Of a stretch of DNA of 64,000 nt, positions 53,309-61,981 are shown piece by piece; position 1 is the first letter of the stretch, and each line of letters begins with the position of its first letter. Source of the DNA: Kitasatospora cinereorecta. Lineage in GTDB: Bacteria > Actinomycetota > Actinomycetes > Streptomycetales > Streptomycetaceae. The notes beneath the pieces were generated by a model. That model was not told the DNA's origin. It was given only the letters and a program-made list of their open reading frames with translations, and did no database searches. Location: positions 629,001 to 693,000 of the forward strand of contig NZ_JAMZDX010000003.1 of NCBI RefSeq assembly GCF_024172095.1, given 5' to 3'. Position numbers and translations under genes: made by a program.

Positions 53309-54736
53309 TCAGGCCTTCTTGCGCAGGAACACGGCCGCCATCAGCGCACCGACCAGCACGATCACCGCGTTGACCAGCACCGCCGTGGAGACACCGCCGA
53401 GGATCGCGTCCGCCCCGGCCGAGTCCGCGATGCCGGCGGTGGCGATCGCGCTCATGATCGGGGTGCCCATGGTGATGCCGATCTGCTGGGTCATGGTCGC
53501 CACACCGGTCGCCATGCCCTGGTCGGCGTCGGACAGCCCGGAGGTCGCGGTCACCATGAACCCGACGATCACCAGCATGTTGCCGACACCGCCGACGAAG
53601 GTCGCCAGCAGCAGCAGCCACATCCAGCTGCGGTCGTCACCGAGGCCCAGCAGCGCCGCCGTGGCCACCGCCTGGACGATCCCGCCGACCACCAGGGTCG
53701 GCGTGGTGCCGATCTTCCCGATCACCCGGGCCGCCGTCACACCGCCGGTCACCGTGCCCAGGCCCAGCACCGCGAAGGACAGACCCGCCGCCAGCGGCGA
53801 GAAGCCCAGCACCTTCTGCAGGTAGAGGGTCATCAGGAAGACCAGCGAGGTCTCGGTGACGAAGGCGATCAGACCGGCCAGGTTGCCCCAGATGACCGTC
53901 CGCTTGTGCAGGATCCGCACCGGGACCAGCGGCTGCGCGGCGCCCTTCTCGACGAAGTAGAACACCACCAGCAGCACCACGCCGACCGCCAGCGCGACCA
54001 GCGCCGCCGGGTCGCCGAAACCGTGCTCGCCGGCCGCGGTCAGGCCGAACACCAGGGACAGCAGGCCGACCGTGACCGCCAGCGCACCCGGCACGTCCAG
54101 CTTGGCCCGCGCCTCGCCGCGGCTCTCCACCAGCACGGTCGGGGCGATCAGCAGCACCGCCAGCGCCACCGGCACGTTGATGAAGAACGCCCACCGCCAG
54201 CTCAGCAGGTCGGTCAGCACGCCGCCGAGGACCGCGCCGGTGGTGAAACCGGCCGACATCAGCGCGCCGTTGAGGCCCAGCGCCTTCTCGCGCAGCGGCC
54301 CCTCCGGGAAGGAGGAGGTCAGCAGCGACAGCCCCGCCGGGGTCACCGCCGCGGTGGCCAGGCCCTGCGCCACCCGGGCGATCAGCAGCATGGTCGGGTC
54401 GACCGCCAGACCGCCGAGCAGGGACGACAGGCCCAGCACGGCCAGGCCGATCATGAACAGCCGGCGCCGCCCGACCAGGTCGGCGATCCGTCCGAACAGC
54501 AGCGTGAAGCCGGCCGCGGCCAGCGCGAACGCCGTTGCGATCCACTGCAGTTGGGCGAGCGGGAAGCCGAGGCCGCGGCCGATCACCGGCAGCGCCACGT
54601 TCAGGATCGAGAAGTCCACGGCCAGCATGAACTGGGCGACCAGCAGGACCACCAGGACCAGCTTCAGCCGTCCGGTCAGTTTCTCCGGTACCGCCGTGGT
54701 CCGGGCCGGGCCGGCCACCTCGTCGATCGTCGACAT
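53309..54736 (-). CDS. MFS transporter (DHA2/EmrB family, 14 TM)
   Basis: A 475-residue drug-efflux type transporter with fourteen hydrophobic segments. FMLAVDFSILNVALPVIGRGL and IATAFALAAAGFTLLFGRIADLVGRRR are the motif D1/A regions of the DHA2 family, and AGFTTGAVLGGVLTDLLSWRW is motif C. It exports small molecules, often antibiotics, with proton antiport. A divergent XRE regulator starts 170 bp away and probably controls it. Confidence 0.93.
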   Translation of the reverse strand: MSTIDEVAGPARTTAVPEKLTGRLKLVLVVLLVAQFMLAVDFSILNVALPVIGRGLGFPLAQLQWIATAFALAAAGFTLLFGRIADLVGRRRLFMIGLAVLGLSSLLGGLAVDPTMLLIARVAQGLATAAVTPAGLSLLTSSFPEGPLREKALGLNGALMSAGFTTGAVLGGVLTDLLSWRWAFFINVPVALAVLLIAPTVLVESRGEARAKLDVPGALAVTVGLLSLVFGLTAAGEHGFGDPAALVALAVGVVLLVVFYFVEKGAAQPLVPVRILHKRTVIWGNLAGLIAFVTETSLVFLMTLYLQKVLGFSPLAAGLSFAVLGLGTVTGGVTAARVIGKIGTTPTLVVGGIVQAVATAALLGLGDDRSWMWLLLLATFVGGVGNMLVIVGFMVTATSGLSDADQGMATGVATMTQQIGITMGTPIMSAIATAGIADSAGADAILGGVSTAVLVNAVIVLVGALMAAVFLRKKA

Positions 54737-54844
54737 CGTCAGGCTCCTTGTTCTTCGGTGAGGTTGGATGATTCAGACAGCACGAGCCTGCGCGCGGGCG
54801 GCAGGGGCAGCCAGGCCCCGGCGATGCGTACGACCGCGGTTCCT

Positions 54845-54858
54845 ACCCTTGGCAGGGT
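54845..54858. promoter_or_regulatory. putative operator between the MFS gene and the XRE regulator
   Basis: The interrupted palindrome ACCCT-TGGC-AGGGT lies in the middle of the divergent intergenic region. A GATACT -10-like box (54894-54899) ends seven bases before the regulator ATG, which suggests a leaderless regulator transcript. Confidence 0.4.
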
Positions 54859-54906
54859 TACGTTCCGCCGGTCCGCCGAGGCCCCCGCACGGGGATACTG
54901 GGCGGC

Positions 54907-55779
54907 ATGGACACTCCTACGGAGCTCGGCGAATTCCTCCGCACCCGGCGCGCCCGCCTCCGCCCCGAGGACGTCGGCCTGGTCTCGTACGGCGCCCGGC
55001 GGCGCGTTCCCGGCCTGCGCCGCGAGGAACTCGCCCAACTGGCCGGAGTGAGCGCCGCCTACTACACCCGGCTGGAGCAGGGGCAGAGCGGCAACGCCTC
55101 CGAGGCCGTGCTCGACGCCCTCGCCCGCGCCCTGCGCCTGAGCGAGGACGAGCACGCCCACCTGCGCAACCTGGCCCGCCCGGGACGTGCCCGGCGCAGG
55201 CCGCCGGAGCGCCCGGAGAGCGTCCGCCCCGCCGTCCGGCAGCTGATCGCCGCCCTGGACGTGCCGGTCATCGTGCTCGACCGGCGCAGCGAGGTGCTCG
55301 CCTGGAACCCGCTCGGCCACGCCCTGATCGCCGGCCACCTCGACCCGACCGCCCCGGACCGCCCGGCCGACCGGCCGAACCTGCAGCGGATGCTCTTCCT
55401 CGACCCGCACACCCGCGAGCTGTACCCGCTGTGGGAGGAGGAGGCCCGCCGGGCGGTGGCCTCGCTGCGGCTGGCCGCCGGACGCCACTCCGACGACCGC
55501 AGGCTCGCCGAGCTGGTCGGCGAACTGCTGATGAAGAGCCCGGAGTTCGCCGATCTGTGGGCCCGTCACCCGGTCCGCAACTGCGTCTCGGGGGTAAAGC
55601 TCTTCCACCACCCGGTGGTGGGCGAGCTGGAGCTGACCTTCGAGACGCTGCGGACCGCCGACGAGTCCGGCCAGTGGATGCTGATGTACAGCGCCGAGCA
55701 GGGCTCGGTGGCCGAGGCCGGACTGCGGTTGCTGCGGGAGGCGGAGGTCCACCCGCGGCGTGCCGCCGCCCGGCATTGA
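54907..55779 (+). CDS. XRE-family regulator with MmyB-like ligand domain
   Basis: A 290-residue regulator. The helix-turn-helix GLRREELAQLAGVSAAYYTRLEQGQ is at about 36-60. The C-terminal domain with LDVPVIVLDRRSEVLAWNPLGHALI is the MmyB-like (PAS-related) ligand-binding domain, thought to sense small hydrophobic molecules. The divergent DHA2 transporter is the likely target. ATG 54907 has no RBS but a -10-like box lies directly before it. It converges on the StrR-like gene. Confidence 0.9.
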   Translation: MDTPTELGEFLRTRRARLRPEDVGLVSYGARRRVPGLRREELAQLAGVSAAYYTRLEQGQSGNASEAVLDALARALRLSEDEHAHLRNLARPGRARRRPPERPESVRPAVRQLIAALDVPVIVLDRRSEVLAWNPLGHALIAGHLDPTAPDRPADRPNLQRMLFLDPHTRELYPLWEEEARRAVASLRLAAGRHSDDRRLAELVGELLMKSPEFADLWARHPVRNCVSGVKLFHHPVVGELELTFETLRTADESGQWMLMYSAEQGSVAEAGLRLLREAEVHPRRAAARH

Positions 55780-55796
55780 CGCCGGCCGGTCGGGGT

Positions 55797-56975
55797 TCAG
55801 CCGTCGGCGCATCTGCGGTGCTCCATCCGCTCGGCGAACTGCTGCCAGGCCTCCGCGCAGGCGGCGGCCACCGCGGTCAGCGTCCCGGTCGAGTGGGCCG
55901 GGACGCTGGCGGCGATCCGGTCCCACTGGGCGGCGCTGAGCGAGTGGAGTTGGAGCATCCGCAGCAGCAGCCGGCCGTTCTCGGTCAGCCGCAGCGACGG
56001 GTCGCGGAACAGGCTCTCCACCTGTGCCGCACCGCGGCCGCCCGGCGGGAGGTGGACGAGCCGGCCGGTGGAGCCCGCACCGCCGGTGGCCCCGCCGCCG
56101 CTGACGGACTCGGTACCGGCGACAGCCCCGGCCGGTTCGGTGGCCGGGTCCGGTTCCGTCCGGTCGTCCGCGGACACCGTCCGGAACCCTGCGGTGGGCC
56201 GGGGGGCCCGCAGTCCGGGTCCGGTCCGGTCGGGTCCTGCCCGGTCGGGGCGGGGGAACGCGGAGCCCGGGGAGTGGGCGCCGACCGGGGACCGGGGCGC
56301 GGGGACGGCCCGGAGGGGTACCGGGTCCTCCCCGCGGCCGATCCTGTCGCGGACGTCCCGGACGGTGCCGGGGGAGATTCCGGCCTGCCGGGCGATCTCC
56401 CGCAACGACGCCTCGGGGGCGTCGGCGAGTAACCGTCCGGCCGTCCGGCGGCCCTCGGCGCTGTCCACCGGGCGGGCCCGGCCGTCGCGGCCGATCCGGA
56501 CACCGGTGGGCTCGGCGGCGACCATGCCGCCGGGGCCGGCCGGGCCGGAGCGGGTCCGCAGGGCCGCCACCGTCTTGGGGGAGATCCCCGCCGAGGCCGC
56601 GACCGCCCCGTCCGACCAGCGCGGATGTGCGGCCAGGATGCGGCGGGCGGCGGTCCGCCGGTCCGCCGCGGTGAGCGGCAGCCCGTGCTCGGTGTTGGCC
56701 CGGACCCCGAGGACGAAGGCCTCCTCCGAGGTGCCCTCGAAGAAGCGCACCCCGATCTCGGTCTCGCCGCGGAGCACGGCCGCCCGCAGCCGGTGCATGC
56801 CGTCGATCACCCGCATCGTCGGACGGTGCACCGTGATCGGCGGCAGGCCGGGGCCCGCGTCGATGAGCAGTCGGACATGGTCCAGGTCCACGCCCGCGCT
56901 GCGGGGGGAGTCGGCCGGCCGCAGCCGGTCGATCGCCACCCGCCGGACCGGGCCCAGCCCGTCGACACCGTCCAT
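55797..56975 (-). CDS. StrR-like pathway regulator (ParB N-terminal domain)
   Basis: A 392-residue DNA-binding protein. Residues about 10-125 form a ParB-like domain with LPPITVHRPTMRVIDGMHRLRAA and GLPLTAADRRTAARRILAAHP, as in StrR-type activators of antibiotic clusters. The helix-turn-helix WSDGAVAASAGISPKTVAALR follows, then a second one, SLREIARQAGISPGTVRDVRD, near 205. A Pro/Arg-rich linker leads to a C-terminal helical part. GGAGG precedes ATG 56975. An ARE-like palindrome lies 39-70 bases upstream, so it is probably repressed by the GBL receptor. Confidence 0.88.
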   Translation of the reverse strand: MDGVDGLGPVRRVAIDRLRPADSPRSAGVDLDHVRLLIDAGPGLPPITVHRPTMRVIDGMHRLRAAVLRGETEIGVRFFEGTSEEAFVLGVRANTEHGLPLTAADRRTAARRILAAHPRWSDGAVAASAGISPKTVAALRTRSGPAGPGGMVAAEPTGVRIGRDGRARPVDSAEGRRTAGRLLADAPEASLREIARQAGISPGTVRDVRDRIGRGEDPVPLRAVPAPRSPVGAHSPGSAFPRPDRAGPDRTGPGLRAPRPTAGFRTVSADDRTEPDPATEPAGAVAGTESVSGGGATGGAGSTGRLVHLPPGGRGAAQVESLFRDPSLRLTENGRLLLRMLQLHSLSAAQWDRIAASVPAHSTGTLTAVAAACAEAWQQFAERMEHRRCADG

Positions 56976-57013
56976 GGTCGAGCTCCCTCCCCGTCGCTGA
57001 CTCACTGTCTCCA

Positions 57014-57045
57014 TAAACAAACCAACCATGCGGTTGGTTATTTGG
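57014..57045. promoter_or_regulatory. ARE-like box upstream of the StrR-like gene
   Basis: Core AACCAACC-ATGC-GGTTGGTT (57020-57039) is a perfect 8-bp inverted repeat, extended by AAACA on the left and ATTTG on the right. It matches the autoregulatory elements bound by GBL receptors. The surrounding 60 bp are much richer in A+T than the genes. Confidence 0.75.
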
Positions 57046-57154
57046 CAACAGAGCGGGTCAGCAGAGCGGCGATGGTCTGGACCGGCCGTGCAAGTCGGGA
57101 GATTCCCGGGTTGCGCACCGGGCCGCGCGCGCCGGGTGGTGAGCCCGGCCGGCG

Positions 57155-58075
57155 TCAGCGCGTCGAATCCGCGGTGCGCAGCTCGGTGTCCACGTAGGTG
57201 CACAGCCAGCTGCGGAACTCCGGCCCCAGGTCGGGGCGTTCGCAGGCGAGCCGGACGGTGGTGCGCAGGTAGTCGGCGCGGTCGCCGGTGTCGTAGCGGC
57301 GGCCGCCGAACACCACCCCGTGCACCGAGCCGCGCCGGGCCAGCACCTGCAGGGCGTCGGTGAGCTGGATCTCCCCGCCCCGGCCGGGCGGGGTCCGCTC
57401 CAGCACCTCGAACACCTCGGGCTGCAGTACGTAGCGCCCGATCACCGCGTAGCGGCTGGGCGCGGTGCCCGGATCGGGCTTCTCCACCAAGTCGGTGACC
57501 CGTACCAGTCCGTCCGGTCCGGCTGGGGCCACGGCGGCGCAGCCGTACAGGTGGATCTTCTCGGGCGGGACCTCGACCAGTGCCACGACGCTGCCGCCGA
57601 GCCGGGCCTGGACCTCGATCATCCGGGCCAGCAGTGGGTCGCGGTCGTCGATCAGGTCGTCGCCGAGCAGTACCGCGAACGGGGCGTCCCCGACGTGCGA
57701 GGCGGCGCACAGCACGGCGTGGCCGAGTCCGCGCGGGTCGCCCTGGCGGACGTAGTGGATGTCGGCGAGGCCGGTGGGGGCGCAGACCCGGGTGAGCCGG
57801 TCGGTGTCGCCCTTGCGCAGCAGCAGGTCCTCGAGCTCGTAGTTGCGGTCGAAGTGGTCCTCCAGCGGGCGCTTGTTGCGGCCGGTGACCATCAGGACGT
57901 CCAGCAGGCCGGCCGCGACCGCCTCCTCGACCACGTACTGGATGGCCGGCTTGTCGACGACCGGGAGCATCTCCTTGGGGGTCGCCTTGGTGGCGGGGAG
58001 GAAACGGGTGCCGAGTCCGGCGACCGGGATGACGGCCTTCTCGACGCGGCTGCTGAGTGGCTTCAGTGGCTTCAT
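57155..58075 (-). CDS. galU: UTP-glucose-1-phosphate uridylyltransferase
   Basis: A 306-residue nucleotidyltransferase that makes UDP-glucose. VIPVAGLGTRFLPATKATPKEMLPVVDKPAIQ near 13-44 is the signature loop with the catalytic Arg and Lys. DDLIDD holds the metal Asp and EKPDPG and GEIQLTDAL bind the sugar. ATG 58075 is favoured over an upstream start. It lies 69 bp behind a TetR regulator on the same strand inside the GBL island, an unusual place for a housekeeping enzyme. Confidence 0.93.
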   Translation of the reverse strand: MKPLKPLSSRVEKAVIPVAGLGTRFLPATKATPKEMLPVVDKPAIQYVVEEAVAAGLLDVLMVTGRNKRPLEDHFDRNYELEDLLLRKGDTDRLTRVCAPTGLADIHYVRQGDPRGLGHAVLCAASHVGDAPFAVLLGDDLIDDRDPLLARMIEVQARLGGSVVALVEVPPEKIHLYGCAAVAPAGPDGLVRVTDLVEKPDPGTAPSRYAVIGRYVLQPEVFEVLERTPPGRGGEIQLTDALQVLARRGSVHGVVFGGRRYDTGDRADYLRTTVRLACERPDLGPEFRSWLCTYVDTELRTADSTR

Positions 58076-58144
58076 GGACGCCACGGTAGGCAGGTGCGGC
58101 AAGGGAGTTGAAGGCCTTGCCGGGTGTCGCGGGGCGGCGCAGAA

Positions 58145-58996
58145 TCAGCCGGGCGTGCCCTCGGCGCGCAGCTTCGGCAGCATCCGGGCGGGCGTCAGTG
58201 CGGGCAGCACCAGCCGCCAGACCCGGGTCATTCCCTCGGAGCGGCCGCCGTTGCCGTCGGGCCCGCTGGTGCCACCGGGGCCGCTGTGGCCACCGGGGCC
58301 GCCGCGGCCGGGCCGCCGCGCCGCGTACTCGGAACCGAGCAGCAGGTATTCCACCAGGGTCTCGGCCGCGGGGGCCGCGACCTCCGGGCGCAGGCTGCGG
58401 TCCGAGCGGGCCTCGCGCAGCAGGATGCGGACCGTCGGCTCCCAGGCGCTGTGCCAGTCCGGCATGGGCGGGCGGACGGGGTGCGGCCGCCCCGGATCGG
58501 GGCCGGGCCGGTCCGGGGCGGCCCCGATCCGGTGGGCCTGCCCCTGCCACGGGACCTGGTCCCGCCGCGGCTCCTGCCACCGGGCGTCCTGCGGTCCGCG
58601 GGGCGGCTCCCACCGTTCGGCCCGCTCCCACCGTCCGGCCGGTTCCGGCTCGCGGGCGCGCTCGCGGGCGAGCCGCAGTCCGGCGCGGGCCACCGGGTCG
58701 CCGTCCAGTTGGCGGCCGAGCGCGTGGGTCAGGTCGATCACGCCCTGCAGCGCGGGTGCGCCGGAGCGGCCGATGGAGCCCACGGCGGCCCGGGCGGCGG
58801 TGAACGCGCGCCCCTCGACGGCGTCCGCCAGGTCGGCCTTGGAGCTGAAGTGGAAGGACAGCGCGCCCTTGGTCACCCCGGCGACCTCGCTGACCAGGCT
58901 CAGCGAGGTCGCCTCGTAGCCGTACCGGTCGAAACAGTCGCCGGCCGCCCCGATCAGGGCCAGTCGTGTCCGCACGGCCCGTTCCTGCCTCACCAT
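58145..58996 (-). CDS. TetR-family GBL receptor-like regulator with loop insertion
   Basis: A 283-residue protein of the ArpA/ScbR type. The DNA-binding domain is RTRLALIGAAGDCFDRYGYEATSLSLVSEVAGVTKGALSFHF, split here for clarity at helix 3 (SEVAGVTKGALSFHF, about 36-50). The ligand-pocket Trp is kept in PDWHSAW (Trp181). Between helices, about 115-176, sits a Pro/Arg/Trp-rich insertion of about 53 residues absent from relatives, and a Gly-rich loop is at 228-253. An ARE-like box is 90-118 bases upstream. It may be a pseudo-receptor that binds other ligands. Confidence 0.85.
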   Translation of the reverse strand: MVRQERAVRTRLALIGAAGDCFDRYGYEATSLSLVSEVAGVTKGALSFHFSSKADLADAVEGRAFTAARAAVGSIGRSGAPALQGVIDLTHALGRQLDGDPVARAGLRLARERAREPEPAGRWERAERWEPPRGPQDARWQEPRRDQVPWQGQAHRIGAAPDRPGPDPGRPHPVRPPMPDWHSAWEPTVRILLREARSDRSLRPEVAAPAAETLVEYLLLGSEYAARRPGRGGPGGHSGPGGTSGPDGNGGRSEGMTRVWRLVLPALTPARMLPKLRAEGTPG

Positions 58997-59085
58997 GGCG
59001 CCTCCCGGGCCAGCGAAAACATACCGATGGACGTCCGCGACCGGCGCCGGATGTCATTCTGGCTCCGAGTGTGTGAACGTGAAAG

Positions 59086-59114
59086 AAACAAACCGCTTGG
59101 TTGGTTTGTATTTC
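59086..59114. promoter_or_regulatory. ARE-like box upstream of the second TetR gene
   Basis: ACAAACC (59088-59094) and GGTTTGT (59103-59109) are a perfect 7-bp inverted repeat around eight bases, with AT-rich extensions. Another half-site, AAAACATACC, lies at 59016-59025, close to the start codon at 58996. Confidence 0.72.
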
Positions 59115-59147
59115 GGACGCCAAGGCCCGTGGATCAGCGTTGGAACC

Positions 59148-59181
59148 CGGGCTGCCCGCCGTGTACCGGGAGGGCAGCCCG
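59148..59181 (-). terminator. terminator of the GBL receptor gene
   Basis: A perfect 10-bp stem (59148-59157 with 59172-59181) with 14-base loop, just after the stop codon of the receptor gene on the minus strand. Confidence 0.65.
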
Positions 59182-59188
59182 CGGGGGT

Positions 59189-59845
59189 TCAGACCAGCCG
59201 GACCGTGGTGGCCCGCTCGTAGGCGGTCACCACCTCGGCGCCGCGGTGCTCCGTGATCGCCAGGTGCGGCAGCACCCCGGGGACGGCGATCCCCGGCAGC
59301 ACCTGGGCCCAGAACGCGGCGATCCGCCGCTCCAGGTCGGCCCGCCGGGTCAGCGCCTGGGAGAGCAGCTGGATCCCGGTCCACGCGCCGACCACCAGCT
59401 CGGCGGTGGCCGCCGGCTCCACGTGCGGCAGCACCTCGCCCTGGGCCTTGGCCTCGACGAGCAGGCCGGTACACAGCTCCACCCAGTCGGCGAACGGGCC
59501 GTCGCCGAGCGCGCCCTGGCCCGCCTGCTCGACCGCGAGCCGGACACCGCCGCGCAGCAGCGGGTCGCCCGGCAGCCGGTGGGCGACCGCCATCGTGACG
59601 TCCACCAGCTCCTGCAGCTTGAACGGCTGAGGCAGCACCGCGCCCTGCGGCACCTGCGCCGCCAGCACGCCCCGGGCCAGCTTCTCCTTGGAGTCGAAGT
59701 GGAAGTACAGCGCGCCCTTGGTGACCTCGGCCCGCGCGAGGATCTCCGCGATGGTGGCGGCCTCGTACCCGTACTCGTCGAAGACCGCGGCGGCCGCCCT
59801 CAGGATCGCCTGCCGGGTGCGGATCGCCCGTTCCTGTTGTGCCAC
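59189..59845 (-). CDS. gamma-butyrolactone receptor (ArpA/ScbR type TetR repressor)
   Basis: A 218-residue repressor. RAIRTRQAILRAAAAVFDE, then AATIAEILARAEVTKGALYFHFDSKEKLA form a DNA-binding domain very close to ScbR. The ligand domain has KLQELVDVTMAVAHRL, VRLAVEQ and GPFADWVELC, whose Trp121 matches the conserved pocket Trp. GTG 59845 is the start, since MAQQERAIRTRQ is the family opening. It is divergent from afsA with an ARE-like box between, the classic scbR-scbA arrangement. Binding of the lactone would release target promoters. Confidence 0.93.
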   Translation of the reverse strand: MAQQERAIRTRQAILRAAAAVFDEYGYEAATIAEILARAEVTKGALYFHFDSKEKLARGVLAAQVPQGAVLPQPFKLQELVDVTMAVAHRLPGDPLLRGGVRLAVEQAGQGALGDGPFADWVELCTGLLVEAKAQGEVLPHVEPAATAELVVGAWTGIQLLSQALTRRADLERRIAAFWAQVLPGIAVPGVLPHLAITEHRGAEVVTAYERATTVRLV

Positions 59846-59951
59846 GTGGGGGGCCCGTCCTTTCGTCCAGTCACATGGTGCCCGACCGGGGGCGTGGTGT
59901 TCCCGCCAGACCCGTGGCCGAAGCGGTTCGCCAGGGAGATTTTTCCTCTGG

Positions 59952-59981
59952 AAAACCAAACCGTACATGCCGTATCTTTTT
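59952..59981. promoter_or_regulatory. ARE-like box between the receptor gene and afsA
   Basis: AAAACCAAACCG, six bases, then a diverged complement ending ATCTTTTT: an imperfect palindrome of about 30 bp. It is 107 bases from the receptor start and 40 bases from the afsA start, placed to control both. Confidence 0.7.
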
Positions 59982-60020
59982 CGGGCCAGAGTTGCGCACT
60001 GCACGCGACAAGGGGGAACC

Positions 60021-60971
60021 GTGTCTCAGACCACCGTTTCGAGCCTCCACCCGGTCGCCTCGCACATCGATGAGGCGATCCGTCCGTCCTGGCTGACCAC
60101 CACTGTGCCCAGGGAGTTCGTCCACCGCGCCGCCGTCGCCGAGGTGCTGCTCACCGGCTGGCGCCGGCGGAGCGAGCGCACCTTCCGGGTCCGCGCCCAA
60201 TGGCCGCGCGGCCACAGCTACTTCACCCCGCTCAGCGGCGCCCGGCACGACCCGATGCTGGCCGCGGAGACGATACGTCAGACCGGCGCGCTGCTCGCGC
60301 ACGCCGAGTTCGACGTCCCGCTCGGCCACCACTTCCTGATGTGGGACCTCAACCTGACCGCCGACGCCGAACAGTTGGCGGTCGGCGCCGCCCCCGCCGA
60401 CCTCGACCTGGACATCACCTGCACCGAGATCGGCCGCCGGGCCGGGCGGCTCAGCGCACTGCACTACGAGGCCGTGCTCCACCGCGGCGGGGCCACGGTC
60501 GCCACCGGGTCCGCCCGCTTCACCTGCACCACTCCCGAGGTCTACCGCAGACTCCGCGGCGCCCGGGCGTCCGCCGTCCCGTCCGCCGTCCCCGCCGAGC
60601 CGGTCCCGGCCCCGAACGTCGGCCGGATCCGCCCCTGTGACGTGGTCCTCGGGCCGGCCCCCGACCCCGGTGCCTGGTTACTGCGGTTCGACCCGCTCCA
60701 CCCGGTCCTCTTCGACCACCCGGGCGACCACGTCCCCGGCATGGTCCTGCTCGAAGCGGCCCGCCAGGCCGCCTTCGCCACCCTCTCCTCCCCGGACTTC
60801 GTCCCGGTCGCCGTCGCCAGCGCCTTCCACCGGTACGTCGAGTTCGACCAGCCCTGCCGCATCGAGGCCGAACGCCTCCCGGCCGAGCACCCCGGCACCG
60901 GCCGGGTCCGCGTCCGCGGCCGGCAGGACGGCCGCGAGGTCCTCGACGTCACCATCACGGCACTGGTCTGA
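60021..60971 (+). CDS. afsA: AfsA-family gamma-butyrolactone biosynthesis protein
   Basis: A 316-residue protein with two hot-dog AfsA repeats. The first is about 30-165, with VPREFVHRAAVAEVLLTGW and RQTGALLAHAEFDVPLGHHFLM. The second is about 190-310, with RFDPLHPVLFDHPGDHVPGMVLLEAARQAA. AfsA condenses a beta-ketoacyl-ACP with dihydroxyacetone phosphate, the key step to A-factor type lactones. GTG 60021 follows AGGGGG. Two oxidoreductase genes follow in operon (14 bp and then a 4-bp overlap). Gene name by homology only. Confidence 0.92.
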   Translation: MSQTTVSSLHPVASHIDEAIRPSWLTTTVPREFVHRAAVAEVLLTGWRRRSERTFRVRAQWPRGHSYFTPLSGARHDPMLAAETIRQTGALLAHAEFDVPLGHHFLMWDLNLTADAEQLAVGAAPADLDLDITCTEIGRRAGRLSALHYEAVLHRGGATVATGSARFTCTTPEVYRRLRGARASAVPSAVPAEPVPAPNVGRIRPCDVVLGPAPDPGAWLLRFDPLHPVLFDHPGDHVPGMVLLEAARQAAFATLSSPDFVPVAVASAFHRYVEFDQPCRIEAERLPAEHPGTGRVRVRGRQDGREVLDVTITALV

Positions 60972-60985
60972 CGGGGCATCGAGGC

Positions 60986-61981
60986 ATGCGCATCCTGATC
61001 ACCGGCTCCACCGGCTTCCTCGGACGCCACGTGCTGGCGGCCGCCCGGCGGATCCCCGACGCCCGCCTGCGGCTCGCCGTCCGCACCCCGCCACCGGCCG
61101 GCGGCCACACCGTCCCAGGCCCGGCCGACCCGGGCTCGGCCGTCCCCGGCCCGGTCGAGTACGTACCCGCCGACCTCGCCGACCCCGCCACGCTCGACGG
61201 CCTCTGTCGGGACGTCGACGTCCTGCTGCACTGCGCCTCGCTGGTCGGCGGCGACGAAGCGGCGATGGCGGCCGTCAACGACCGGGGCACCGCGGCCCTG
61301 GTCGACGACGCCCGCCGCCACCGCGTCCGCCGGATCGGATACCTCAGCACCGCAGCCGTCCACGGCCGCGGCCCCTTCCGCGGCGAACGGACCACCGAGC
61401 TCCCGCTCGACCCCGCCTCACCGACCAGCCGGACCCGGGCCGCCGCCGAACGCCACGTCCTCGCCGCGGGCGGCACCGTCCTGCGGCCCAACCTGGTGTA
61501 CGGGACAGGCGACCGCTGGTTCGCCCCCGGGCTCGCCCGCCTGCACCGCCGGCTCACCGCTGACCCGGACGGCTGGTCCGCCCGGCTGACCGTGGTCGAG
61601 GCCGGCGACCTCGCCGAACTCGCGCTCGCCGCCGCCCTCGCCCCCGAACCGCTGCCCGGGGCGTACCTGGTCGGCGAGCCGGAGCCGGTCCTCTGCGCCA
61701 CCGTCGTGGCGGCGCTGGCCGAGCACGCCGGACTGGTCCCGCACCGCGCCGCCACCGACCTCGCCACCGCCCGGGCCGCGCTGGCCGGCGACCCCGGCGC
61801 CGAGGTCGCGCTCCACCTCACCACCACCGACCGCTGGTTCGCCGTGGACGACCTCCGCCGCCGCCTCGGCCTCCCCCCGGCGCCCGGCCTCACCGCCCGC
61901 TTCCCGGCGCACGCACCCTGGTACACCGCCGCCCTGGCGGCCGACGCCGCGCCCACCCCCGCCTCCCAAGGAGCTCGATGA
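60986..61981 (+). CDS. NAD-dependent epimerase/dehydratase family protein
   Basis: A 331-residue extended SDR. ILITGSTGFLGRHVL near 3-17 is the dinucleotide site, and VDVLLHCASLVGG follows. The expected YxxxK is not present: the region reads SPTSRTRAAAERHVL, so the catalytic Tyr seems replaced and Arg stands for Lys. It may be a reductase with altered chemistry or a binding protein. It sits between afsA and the SDR gene and is probably a GBL tailoring enzyme (inference). Confidence 0.85.
   Translation: MRILITGSTGFLGRHVLAAARRIPDARLRLAVRTPPPAGGHTVPGPADPGSAVPGPVEYVPADLADPATLDGLCRDVDVLLHCASLVGGDEAAMAAVNDRGTAALVDDARRHRVRRIGYLSTAAVHGRGPFRGERTTELPLDPASPTSRTRAAAERHVLAAGGTVLRPNLVYGTGDRWFAPGLARLHRRLTADPDGWSARLTVVEAGDLAELALAAALAPEPLPGAYLVGEPEPVLCATVVAALAEHAGLVPHRAATDLATARAALAGDPGAEVALHLTTTDRWFAVDDLRRRLGLPPAPGLTARFPAHAPWYTAALAADAAPTPASQGAR

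Noticed and set aside
55797..56975. The ParB-domain protein as a chromosome or plasmid partition factor
   Set aside because: No parA or parS-like site is nearby, and the sequence pattern and ARE-like box fit StrR-type regulators better.
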